Origin: Chloroflexota bacterium
GTDB lineage: Bacteria; Chloroflexota; Limnocylindria; Limnocylindrales; CSP1-4
Direction: 5' to 3'
NCBI GenBank assembly: GCA_029858845.1
Contig: JAOUEG010000050.1
Span: 1-9,801 of the forward strand
Length of the DNA stretch: 9,801 nucleotides
This document shows, piece after piece, positions 1-6,038 of the stretch. Position 1 is the stretch's first letter. Every line of letters starts with the position of its first letter. The notes under the pieces are model-generated. The model did no database searches. It was not told the DNA's origin and saw only the letters and a program-made list of their open reading frames with translations. A program made the translations under genes and the position numbers.

Positions 1-419
1 CCGCGCGCCGAACGCAGGACGACCGAGTAGTCGAGGGCGAGCGCCAGGGCGGCGAGGTCGGAGGCGGGGTCACAATGGCTCAGCGCCCCGCCGATCGTGC
101 CGCGGTTCCGGACCTGGACGTCACCGATCCCGGCGATGCACTCTCGAGCGATCGTCAGTTCCGTGGCGGCCAAGACCTCGGCGTAGGTCGTGAGCGCACC
201 GATCTCGAACCCGCCGTCGGCGGTCGGGCCGGCTCCCCGGAGCTCCGACAGTCGGCCGATGTCGATCAGCGTGGCCGGATCGGCCAGTCGGAGCTTCATG
301 AGCGGCAGCAGGCTGTGCCCGCCGGCGATGACCTTGGCCGATCCGTCGGCGGCCGCGAGCGCGGCGACGGCCTCTTCCAGGGACGATGGACGCTGGTAGG
401 AGAACGCTGCCGGGATCAC
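1..419 (-). CDS. coxM: FAD-binding subunit of a Cox/xanthine dehydrogenase-type molybdenum hydroxylase (N-terminal 139 residues, cut by window edge)
   Basis: This subunit carries FAD and passes electrons from the [2Fe-2S] subunit to an acceptor; it is the medium subunit of CoxMSL/XDH-type enzymes. The frame is open to the window edge and shows the first 139 residues of a family that usually has about 280-300. The FAD-pyrophosphate motif AGGHS lies at residues 32-36, followed by LLPLMKLRLADP. A second FAD motif, RNRGTIGGALSH, surrounds TIGG at 108-111. The start is GTG at 419-417, overlapping the TGA of the upstream large-subunit gene as GTGA. This 4-base overlap implies translational coupling. 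A good Shine-Dalgarno (AAGGGAGG) sits 6 bases upstream inside the large-subunit gene. Placement last in the order S-L-M matches form II operons. The subunit type is secure, the substrate is not. Confidence 0.95.
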   Translation of the reverse strand, partial: MIPAAFSYQRPSSLEEAVAALAAADGSAKVIAGGHSLLPLMKLRLADPATLIDIGRLSELRGAGPTADGGFEIGALTTYAEVLAATELTIARECIAGIGDVQVRNRGTIGGALSHCDPASDLAALALALDYSVVLRSAR

Positions 420-2836
420 GCCTGGCCTCCCTTCGCCGACTGGATCGTGGACCAGATCTTCTGGGACGTGTACGGCATGTCGAGATGGCGGACGCCCAGG
501 CCGCTCAGGGCGTCGATCACGGCGTTGGAGACCGCTGCCGTGGACGCGATCGCCCCAGCTTCCCCGACGCCCTTCACCCCGAGTGGGTTGACCGGCGATG
601 GCGTCACCGTCTCGTCTAGCTCGAGCGTCGGAAGGCGCGATGCCTTCGGCAGTGCGTAGTCGAGCATCGAGCCCGACAGGAGCTGCCCATCGTCGCTGTA
701 AACGGCGCCCTCCCAAAGCGCCTGGCCGACACCCTGGACGATCCCGCCGTGGAGCTGGCCATCGACGATCATCGGGTTGATCTTGTTGCCGACGTCATCC
801 ACGGCGACATACCGGACGAGGTCGACCACGCCGGTCTCCTCGTCGATCTCGACGACCGCGATGTGCGTTCCGAACGGCCACGTGCAGTTCGGCGTGTCGT
901 AGTAGGCCGTCTCGTCCAGGTAGGGCTCCATGCCTTCCGGGGCGTCGAACGCGAGATCCAGGGCAAAGGCGATCTCCTGGAAGGTCTTCTTCTTGTCCGG
1001 GCTGCCCTTGACCCGGTACTCGGCCCCGACGATCTCGATGTCCTCGACGTTCGCCTCGAGCATGTGGGCCGCGTAGCGGGCGGCCTTCGCCTTGATCTTC
1101 TCGGCCGCCTTGATGGCGGCGGTCATGCCCACCGACGACGTCCGGCTGCCGTACGAGCCATAGCCGAACGGTGTCCCCTGGGTGTCGGAGTGCTGGACGA
1201 TGACGTCATCCATCGGGATGCCCAACTGGTCGGCGATCACCTGCGCGTAGGTCGTCTCGTGGCCCTGGCCCTGAGGCTGGGTGCCCATCGTGATGACGAC
1301 CTTGCCGGTCAGGTGGACCTTGATGTTGGATGACTCCCACATGGCCGCGCCCCAGCCTTCGCCGACCGCGCCGATCCACTTGGACGGCGCGACGCCACAG
1401 ACCTCGATATAGGTGCTGAGCCCGAGCCCGAGGAGCTTGCCACGGCCCCTGGCCTCCGCCTTCTTCGCTGCGAGGTCCTTGTAGCCGACGGTCGCCAGGG
1501 CCTTGTCCATGGCCGGCTCGTAGTTCCCGGAATCGATGTAGATCTTGGCGCCGCCGCTGGCCGTACCCAGACCCGACGGGTTCTCGTACGGGAACTGGTC
1601 GGGCGGGATGAAGTTCCGGCGTCGAAGCTCGGCCCGGTCCATCCCGATCTCCGCCGCGAACAGGTCCATCGCCCGCTCGATGACGTACGTCGCCTCCGGG
1701 CGACCTGCACCGCGGTAGGCATCGACGAACGTCGTGTTCGTATAGACGCCGGTCACCTCTGCGTACACGTTCGGGATCTTGTAGCAGCCGCTGAGCACCC
1801 GGGCGTAGAGGGTGGTGGGAATGCCCGGCCCGATGGTGGACAGGCGTCCGCCGAGATTGGCCAGGGTCTTGACTCGCAGGCCGGTGACCTCGCCGTCTCT
1901 CGTCCCCGCGATCTCCAGGTAGGTGATGTGGTCGCGGCCGTGGATCGTGCTCTGATAGTTCTCGCGGCGACCTTCGACCCACTTCACCGGCCGGCCCCCA
2001 AGCTCCTTGCTGGCGAACAGGGTCAAGGCCATGTCCGCGTAGCAGAAGATCTTCGTGCCGAAGGCGCCGCCGACATCGGGGCTGATGCAGCGCAGCTTGT
2101 GCTCGGGGATGCCCATCGTGAAGATCCCCACCAGCAGCCGCTGGATGTGCGGGGTCTGGCTGGACATCCAGATCGTGTACTCGTCGGTGCCCGGGTTGTA
2201 CCAGCCGATGTCGCCGCGCGTCTCCATCGGGTTCGGGATCAGGCGCTGGTTGACGATGCGCTGGCGGACCACGACCTCGGCGCCATCGATGGCGGCATCC
2301 GTCCCAGCCTTGTCGCCGACGTTCCACTCGAAGACGACGTTGTTCGGGGCGTTCTCGTGGAGCTGCGTGGCGCCTGGCGCGATCGCCTTCTCGGCATCGA
2401 CGACGGCGGGCAGCGGCTCCCAGTCGACCGCGATGGCCTCGAGCGCGTCGTAGGCCTGCGCCTCCGTCTCGGCGACGACCGCGGCCACCCCTTCGCCGGT
2501 CCACTTGACGCTGTCGGTCGCGAGGATCCGTGGGGTGTTGACGTTGTTCTGGATGCCCGCGCTGCCACCTGCAGGCCAGGCCATGGGCAACGGGTTGTAC
2601 GGGATGTCCGCGCCGACGAAGACCGCGAGGACACCGGGCATCGTCCGCGCGGCGCTGACGTCCACGGAGCGGATGTTGGCGTGCGCGTACGGGCTGCGGA
2701 GGATGGCCATATGGGCCATCGACTGCAGCTTGATGTCGTCGAGATAGCGACCCTCGCCGGTGATGAAACGGGGATCCTCGGTCCGCTTGATGGGCTTGCC
2801 GAGCGGGGAGGTCGGGGCGTCGAGCACGTCGGTCAT
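416..2836 (-). CDS. coxL: Form II Cox-type molybdopterin-binding large subunit (xanthine dehydrogenase / aldehyde oxidase family)
   Basis: Catalytic subunit of a molybdenum hydroxylase that binds the molybdopterin cytosine dinucleotide cofactor; 806 aa, the normal length for CoxL. The N-terminal hammerhead domain is at about residues 15-145 (RTEDPRFITGEGRYLDDI near 19-35). The Mo-cofactor region follows, with DVGGAFGTK at 254-262, QGQGHETTYAQ at 522-532, GSYGSRTSSVG at 560-570, and the C-terminal GVKGVGEAGA whose Glu759 corresponds to the catalytic base of the family. The active-site loop is AYRGAGR (373-379), not the AYxCSFR that carries the Cu-binding Cys in true CO dehydrogenase. This marks form II, whose substrates are mostly unknown. 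The ATG at 2836 has an AAGGGGAG ribosome site 6 bases upstream and follows the small-subunit stop by 16 bases. The gene ends in a 4-base overlap with the FAD subunit. No maturation genes (coxDEFG, mobA-like) are in view. Family certain, reaction open. Confidence 0.97.
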   Translation of the reverse strand: MTDVLDAPTSPLGKPIKRTEDPRFITGEGRYLDDIKLQSMAHMAILRSPYAHANIRSVDVSAARTMPGVLAVFVGADIPYNPLPMAWPAGGSAGIQNNVNTPRILATDSVKWTGEGVAAVVAETEAQAYDALEAIAVDWEPLPAVVDAEKAIAPGATQLHENAPNNVVFEWNVGDKAGTDAAIDGAEVVVRQRIVNQRLIPNPMETRGDIGWYNPGTDEYTIWMSSQTPHIQRLLVGIFTMGIPEHKLRCISPDVGGAFGTKIFCYADMALTLFASKELGGRPVKWVEGRRENYQSTIHGRDHITYLEIAGTRDGEVTGLRVKTLANLGGRLSTIGPGIPTTLYARVLSGCYKIPNVYAEVTGVYTNTTFVDAYRGAGRPEATYVIERAMDLFAAEIGMDRAELRRRNFIPPDQFPYENPSGLGTASGGAKIYIDSGNYEPAMDKALATVGYKDLAAKKAEARGRGKLLGLGLSTYIEVCGVAPSKWIGAVGEGWGAAMWESSNIKVHLTGKVVITMGTQPQGQGHETTYAQVIADQLGIPMDDVIVQHSDTQGTPFGYGSYGSRTSSVGMTAAIKAAEKIKAKAARYAAHMLEANVEDIEIVGAEYRVKGSPDKKKTFQEIAFALDLAFDAPEGMEPYLDETAYYDTPNCTWPFGTHIAVVEIDEETGVVDLVRYVAVDDVGNKINPMIVDGQLHGGIVQGVGQALWEGAVYSDDGQLLSGSMLDYALPKASRLPTLELDETVTPSPVNPLGVKGVGEAGAIASTAAVSNAVIDALSGLGVRHLDMPYTSQKIWSTIQSAKGGQA
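426..433 (-). promoter_or_regulatory. Ribosome binding site for the FAD subunit
   Basis: AAGGGAGG read on the minus strand, 6 bases before the GTG at 419. It lies in the last codons of the large-subunit gene (Lys-Gly-Gly-Gln) and fixes the non-ATG start of the FAD subunit. Confidence 0.7.
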
Positions 2837-2852
2837 GGTCCTCTCCCCTTCC

Positions 2853-3347
2853 CTACGCGCCGGCCGGGGCGCCGGCCCCGTCGCGCATGGCGGCCGCGGC
2901 GGCTCTCACCGCGATGACGATGTTCTGATAGCCCGTGCAGCGGCAGATGTTGCCCTCGATCGCGTGACGGATCGCCTCGTCGCTGGGATCGGCGTCGTTG
3001 GCGAGCAGGTCTGCGGCCGCCATGATCATCCCGGGCGTGCAGAAGCCGCACTGGAGTCCGTGCTTCTCCCAGAACGCCGTCTGGAGCGGGTGAAGCGCGT
3101 CGCCGTTCGCCATCCCCTCGATCGTCTTGACGTCCGCGCCGTCCGCCTGGACGGCGAGCATCGTGCAGCTCTTGATGGCCTTGCCGTCCACATGGACCGT
3201 GCACGCGCCGCACTGGCTCGTGTCGCAGCCGACATGGGTGCCGGTCAGATCCAGGTCTTCGCGGATCGCCTGGACGAGAAGCCGTCTGGGTTCCACGTCC
3301 AGCTCGCGTACCGCCCCATTCACCGTAAGGGAGATGTGTTCACCCAC
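2853..3347 (-). CDS. coxS: [2Fe-2S] small subunit of the form II Cox-type molybdenum hydroxylase
   Basis: Electron-transfer subunit of 164 aa, typical for CoxS, first gene of the S-L-M operon. The N-terminal plant-ferredoxin-like domain (residues 4-75) has the cluster ligands Cys41, Cys46, Cys49 and Cys61 (CDTSQCGAC, then C after 11 residues). The C-terminal helical domain holds the second cluster: Cys100 and Cys103 in QCGFCTPGMIM, Cys135 and Cys137 in GNICRCTGYQN. All eight ligands are present. The start is taken as GTG at 3347 because a near-perfect AAGGAGGT lies 7 bases upstream and the family N-terminus (hISLTVNG) begins just after. The frame stays open upstream to 3737 but that stretch shows no family similarity and runs into the aminotransferase gene. 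A short Ala/Gly-rich tail (AAAAMRDGAGAPAGA) ends the protein. Electrons would flow from Mo through these clusters to the FAD subunit. Confidence 0.96.
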   Translation of the reverse strand: MGEHISLTVNGAVRELDVEPRRLLVQAIREDLDLTGTHVGCDTSQCGACTVHVDGKAIKSCTMLAVQADGADVKTIEGMANGDALHPLQTAFWEKHGLQCGFCTPGMIMAAADLLANDADPSDEAIRHAIEGNICRCTGYQNIVIAVRAAAAAMRDGAGAPAGA

Positions 3348-3354
3348 CGGCCGG

Positions 3355-3362
3355 ACCTCCTT
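3355..3362 (-). promoter_or_regulatory. Strong ribosome binding site for the small subunit
   Basis: AAGGAGGT on the minus strand, an almost full complement of the 16S anti-Shine-Dalgarno, 7 bases before the GTG at 3347. It decides the start against the long upstream open frame. Confidence 0.85.
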
Positions 3363-3488
3363 CGACGACTGTCTGTGGCGACCGACTGGGTCTCCACCGT
3401 TGCCTGGACGCTGCGTCTGCACGGGCGCTCGGTGCCCCTCGCCGACGCCGCGCCGAGGGAGGCGGATGGGTCGGCGGAGGATCGTGAG

Positions 3489-3517
3489 ATGGTGGCACTC
3501 TCGGGTGCCAGAATCAA
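3489..3517 (-). promoter_or_regulatory. Candidate promoter/operator of the cox operon with a perfect dyad
   Basis: The dyad TGGCAC-tctcgg-GTGCCA (3493-3510) has two perfect 6-base arms. On the minus strand it is flanked by TTGATT (3517-3512; 4 of 6 to the -35 consensus) and, 17 bases on, CACCAT (3494-3489; only 3 of 6 to the -10 consensus). The dyad therefore occupies the spacer and edge of a possible promoter about 145 bases upstream of the small-subunit start. The rest of the 256-bp gap (3348-3603) has no TA dinucleotide on either strand, so it holds no better -10 element. The dyad is seen directly; its role as an operator is inferred. It could instead be an RNA hairpin. Confidence 0.35.
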
Positions 3518-3582
3518 GTCCGACCGGCAACGGATCGTGAATCGAGAGCGGTCGCGTCGGGATCGCTCGAGGCGTGGCGCCC

Positions 3583-3599
3583 GGCCCGCGAGCCGGGCC
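3583..3599 (-). terminator. Possible GC hairpin terminator after the aminotransferase
   Basis: GGCCCG-cgagc-CGGGCC forms a perfect 6-bp stem with a 5-base loop, 5 bases beyond the aminotransferase stop codon. There is no U-tract on the minus-strand transcript side, so it is not a classical intrinsic terminator. It may slow or partly end transcription before the cox operon, or have no function. Confidence 0.3.
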
Positions 3600-3603
3600 T
3601 GGC

Positions 3604-4866
3604 TCAGGACCCGCCCGCGACGTCCTCGAGCGCGGCGCCGAGTCCGTCCACGAGGACCTCCATCTCATCCTGGGTGATCGTGAAGGCCGGCGAGATCTGC
3701 AGCGCATGACCGCGCAGGACGCGCGTCGCCACCCCATGGCGCAGGGCCGCGGCGACGACCTTCGCCGGCAGCGCCGGGTCGCCGGCCAGCGGCTCGGGCG
3801 CGATCGCGACCGCCGCGGTCAACCCCACGGTACGGATCTCCCCGACGAGCGCGGCAGACTCGAGGCGCCGGACAGCGACGTCGAACACCGGCTCGGTCGC
3901 CGCGACACGTCCGACAAGCCCCTCCCCCTCGATGATGTCCAGGTTCGCCATCGCCCCGGCACAAGCCGCCGCGTGACCCGAGTACGTGTAGCCGTGGACG
4001 AACGTCGGGCCGGGCTCCGACCCGCCCCAGAAGGGCTCGCTGATCCTCTTGCCCACGAGGACTCCCCCAAGGGGCTGGTACCCGGACGTGACGACCTTGG
4101 CGAACGTGACCATGTCCGGTTCGATCGCGTAGCGTTGCGATCCCCACATGGCGCCGGTGCGCCCGAAACCGGTGATGACCTCATCGGCGATGAGCAGCAC
4201 GTCGTGGTCACGACAGAGTCGCTGCACCTCGGTCCAGTACGAGGGTTCCGGGGGATAGACACCGCCCGCGCCCACGACCGGCTCGCCGATGAAAGCCGCG
4301 ATCTCGTGGCCCCGTCGCTCGAACAGCGCTCCCAGGGTCTCCGTGTCCGACACGCCGACGTGAACGACCTCATCGATGAGCTCGCCTCCGTAGCCTGCCT
4401 TGTTGACCGGGATCCCCGCCAGCGAGGTCCCGAAGGCGTGCATGCCGTGATAGCCGTGCTCCCGCGACACGATGACGCGCTTCTCCGGCCGTCCCTGGAC
4501 GTCCCAGTAGCGGCGTGCCAGCTTGCCGGCCGTGTCCACGGCGTCCGACCCGCCCGATCCCAGGAAGACGACCGCATCATCCATCGGTGCCAGGGCAGCG
4601 AGTCGCTCCGCCAGCTTGACGGTCGGCTCGGTCGTGTAGGCGCCGAACGACGAGTACGCCGCGAGCCGGGTCAGCTGATCGGCCACAGCGTCGGCGATCT
4701 CCCGCCGACCGTAGCCCACCGCGCAGTACCAGAGGGCTGCGGTCGCATCCAGATAACGACGACCGTCGATCGCTTCCAGCCAGACACCCTCGGCCGAGCG
4801 GATGATGATCTCGGCATCCTTGACCACGTGCATGTCGGCAAAGCCGTGCCAGAACTTGGACCGCAT
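3604..4866 (-). CDS. Class III (omega) PLP-dependent aminotransferase
   Basis: Fold-type I PLP enzyme of the class III group, which moves an amino group from an omega-amine or beta/gamma-amino acid (for example beta-alanine, GABA, putrescine) to pyruvate or 2-oxoglutarate, giving an aldehyde or oxo acid. Length is 420 aa, close to the usual 420-460. Visible motifs: GSGGSDAVDTA at 103-113 (phosphate-binding loop; many relatives have GSEA here), HGYHG at 138-142, GEPV near 194-197, LLIADEVITGFGRTG at 224-238 with Asp228 for the pyridine nitrogen, FAKVVTSGYQPLGG at 255-268 with Lys257 as the Schiff-base lysine, and TYSGH at 294-298. ATG at 4866 is preceded by GAGGAG about 8 bases upstream. It lies 256 bp upstream of the cox operon on the same strand, so co-expression is possible. 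Substrate cannot be read from sequence; an assignment such as beta-alanine-pyruvate transaminase would be a guess. Confidence 0.95.
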   Translation of the reverse strand: MRSKFWHGFADMHVVKDAEIIIRSAEGVWLEAIDGRRYLDATAALWYCAVGYGRREIADAVADQLTRLAAYSSFGAYTTEPTVKLAERLAALAPMDDAVVFLGSGGSDAVDTAGKLARRYWDVQGRPEKRVIVSREHGYHGMHAFGTSLAGIPVNKAGYGGELIDEVVHVGVSDTETLGALFERRGHEIAAFIGEPVVGAGGVYPPEPSYWTEVQRLCRDHDVLLIADEVITGFGRTGAMWGSQRYAIEPDMVTFAKVVTSGYQPLGGVLVGKRISEPFWGGSEPGPTFVHGYTYSGHAAACAGAMANLDIIEGEGLVGRVAATEPVFDVAVRRLESAALVGEIRTVGLTAAVAIAPEPLAGDPALPAKVVAAALRHGVATRVLRGHALQISPAFTITQDEMEVLVDGLGAALEDVAGGS

Positions 4867-4960
4867 CCGACCCTCTCCTCAAGTATCCAGGCCACGGATG
4901 GTAGTGCGTCGCACGCTCGTCGGCCTCGGCGGTCTCGGCGTGCGGGTGTCGCGAGGTGCA

Positions 4961-4971
4961 CCGATAATCGG
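4961..4971. promoter_or_regulatory. AT-cored palindrome CCGAT-A-ATCGG, candidate operator or -10
   Basis: Perfect inverted repeat with 5-base arms and a one-base centre in a divergent promoter region. It contains GATAAT (4963-4968), 5 of 6 to the TATAAT box on the plus strand, and GATTAT on the minus strand, 4 of 6. It is one of few AT-rich spots nearby. No matching -35 is evident on either strand, so it may be a protein-binding site instead. Function inferred. Confidence 0.25.
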
Positions 4972-4980
4972 CCCGCGGCC

Positions 4981-5004
4981 CGGATGCACCGGTGCCTGCG
5001 TCCG
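4981..5004. repeat. Imperfect hairpin in the divergent intergenic region
   Basis: CGGATGCA (4981-4988) can pair with TGCGTCCG (4997-5004) over 8 bp with one G-T pair, around an 8-base loop. The nested palindrome GCACCGGTGC (4986-4995) offers an alternative fold. Seen directly; no known element recognised. Confidence 0.3.
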
Positions 5005-5189
5005 CATGCCTCAACGGACCGGCATCGACGGTCGTGGGGGTCCCTGGGGACGACTCGCGTGACACCTCGCGTCTGGCAGAATGCGCACGCACTGGCCGGG
5101 GCGCGCGACGACAGACGCGGGCCGCACCGCCGGTGGCCGACAGGCCGTGACTACGGTAGGGTCGCGACCGAAGCACGAGGGATCGAAGG

Positions 5190-5996
5190 TTGGCAGTCGC
5201 ACAGCAGTCCGGATGGCTCGGAGTCGGCGCCCTGCCGCGCCGAGCCGCCAACGCGATAACAGCCGACGCATCCGGCTTGGGCGTCTCGCGCACGGCGGCG
5301 CTGTTCTGGGCCATCGCGCCGATCGTCCTGGCCGGCGGTGTCGGTCTGGCGGCGTTCGTGAGACCCATCTATCGCTGGCTGATCCTGGAGGACGGCCCCA
5401 TCGAGTGGCTGCAGGTCGGCCTGCTTGCCGTGCTTGCCGTCCTGGGTGTCCTGATCGGCGCGCGCCTTCTCATGGACCGGCGGGTCGGGTTCGGGCTCGT
5501 GTACCTGGCCGGGGCCGTGGCGGCCGCGTTCATCCTGGGCGAGGAGATCTCGTGGGGCCAGCGCATCTTCGGTTGGGCTACTCCGGAAGAGCTCGAGGAG
5601 CTCAATCGCCAGGGTGAGACGAATATCCACAACATCGGCACCGTCCTGCTCGCATTCAACCTCGTGATGATGGTTTCCGCTCTCCTTGCCGCGGTGGTCC
5701 CGATGGTCTGGTATCGGATGGCCACCGTGAGGAGGCGATCCGCGACGGAATCCCTGTTCATCCCGCCGCTCTTCCTCGTCCCGGGCTTCGCGCTGGCGTT
5801 CGCGTACCGCTTCCTCCGGTTCGTCGTCGCGCCCGAACCGGGCTTCACGATCAGCCGGTATCAGGAAGTAACGGAGCTGATCTTCTACCTCGGGATGACG
5901 GTCTTCGTCTACCTCGTCTGGCGCCAGCTGCGGGTGGGCGCGACGAGCGACCAGGCCGGCGCGAGGGCATCCGCCCCGGCCCCACTCGGCCGCTGA
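5190..5996 (+). CDS. Six-helix integral membrane protein with GEEISWGQR and ETNIHN motifs, function unknown
   Basis: I do not recognise a named family. The 268-aa product has about six predicted membrane helices, near residues 36-57, 72-93, 98-118, 149-172, 187-208 and 225-245, with a cytoplasmic-type N-terminus rich in small residues and a polar C-terminal tail. The most distinctive parts are GEEISWGQRIFGWATPEE (117-134), placing two acidic residues at the end of helix 3, and QGETNIHNIG (141-150) just before helix 4. An Arg-rich loop (RMATVRRR) lies at about 176-183. Such paired charged and polar motifs next to membrane faces suggest a binding or catalytic site rather than a simple anchor. 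The start is TTG at 5190, supported by GAGGGA 7 bases upstream. The gene stands alone: divergent from the aminotransferase and convergent, 42 bp apart, with the MetE-like gene, so neighbours give no functional clue. Confidence 0.85.
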   Translation: MAVAQQSGWLGVGALPRRAANAITADASGLGVSRTAALFWAIAPIVLAGGVGLAAFVRPIYRWLILEDGPIEWLQVGLLAVLAVLGVLIGARLLMDRRVGFGLVYLAGAVAAAFILGEEISWGQRIFGWATPEELEELNRQGETNIHNIGTVLLAFNLVMMVSALLAAVVPMVWYRMATVRRRSATESLFIPPLFLVPGFALAFAYRFLRFVVAPEPGFTISRYQEVTELIFYLGMTVFVYLVWRQLRVGATSDQAGARASAPAPLGR

Positions 5997-6038
5997 GCCA
6001 CGATCCCGTCCAGGGAGTCGGCGGCACCCCAGGGATCA

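Larger units (their letters stand above)
4867..5189. other. Divergent intergenic region between the aminotransferase and the membrane protein
   Basis: A 323-bp stretch without a convincing gene. It should hold the promoters of both flanking genes. Near the left end is the aminotransferase ribosome site. At 4961-4971 there is an AT-cored palindrome and at 4981-5004 a hairpin (listed separately). CTCGCGT occurs as a direct repeat at 5054-5060 and 5066-5072. Near the right end TAGGGT (5157-5162) could be a -10 box for the plus-strand gene, giving a leader of about 20 bases that includes its ribosome site GAGGGA (5177-5182), but no clear -35 box goes with it. No RNA gene or riboswitch fold was recognised. 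Confidence 0.6.

Noticed and set aside
75..1333. Long plus-strand open frames opposite the FAD and large-subunit genes
   Set aside because: They lie antisense to strongly supported enzyme genes, have low-complexity Arg/Asp/Gly-rich translations and no motifs. Their length is expected from high GC content.
2865..2880. Strong CGGGGC-gccg-GCCCCG hairpin near the end of the small-subunit gene
   Set aside because: It lies within Gly/Ala/Pro codons of the coding sequence and there is no U-tract. It could affect subunit ratio, but nothing beyond base composition supports that.
1928..2917. 329-codon plus-strand open frame
   Set aside because: Fully antisense to the well-supported large subunit and part of the small subunit; no domain recognised and no credible ribosome site.
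416..3347. Annotation as an aerobic CO dehydrogenase proper
   Set aside because: The Cu-binding loop AYxCSFR is missing and the gene order is that of form II, so CO oxidation is not supported by the sequence.
3493..3510. Sigma-54 promoter (TGGCAC resembles the -24 box)
   Set aside because: The GG to GC distance is 11 rather than the required 10 bases and the -12 box TTGC is absent; the dyad symmetry explains the match better.
3348..3737. N-terminal extension of the small subunit
   Set aside because: The frame is open only because the gap contains no TA and thus few stops. The extension overlaps the aminotransferase, has no similarity to the family, and the AAGGAGGT site marks the GTG at 3347.
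3574..5259. 561-codon plus-strand open frame
   Set aside because: Antisense to the aminotransferase, which has complete PLP motifs; the translation is Arg/Asp-rich without motifs. It is a compositional shadow.
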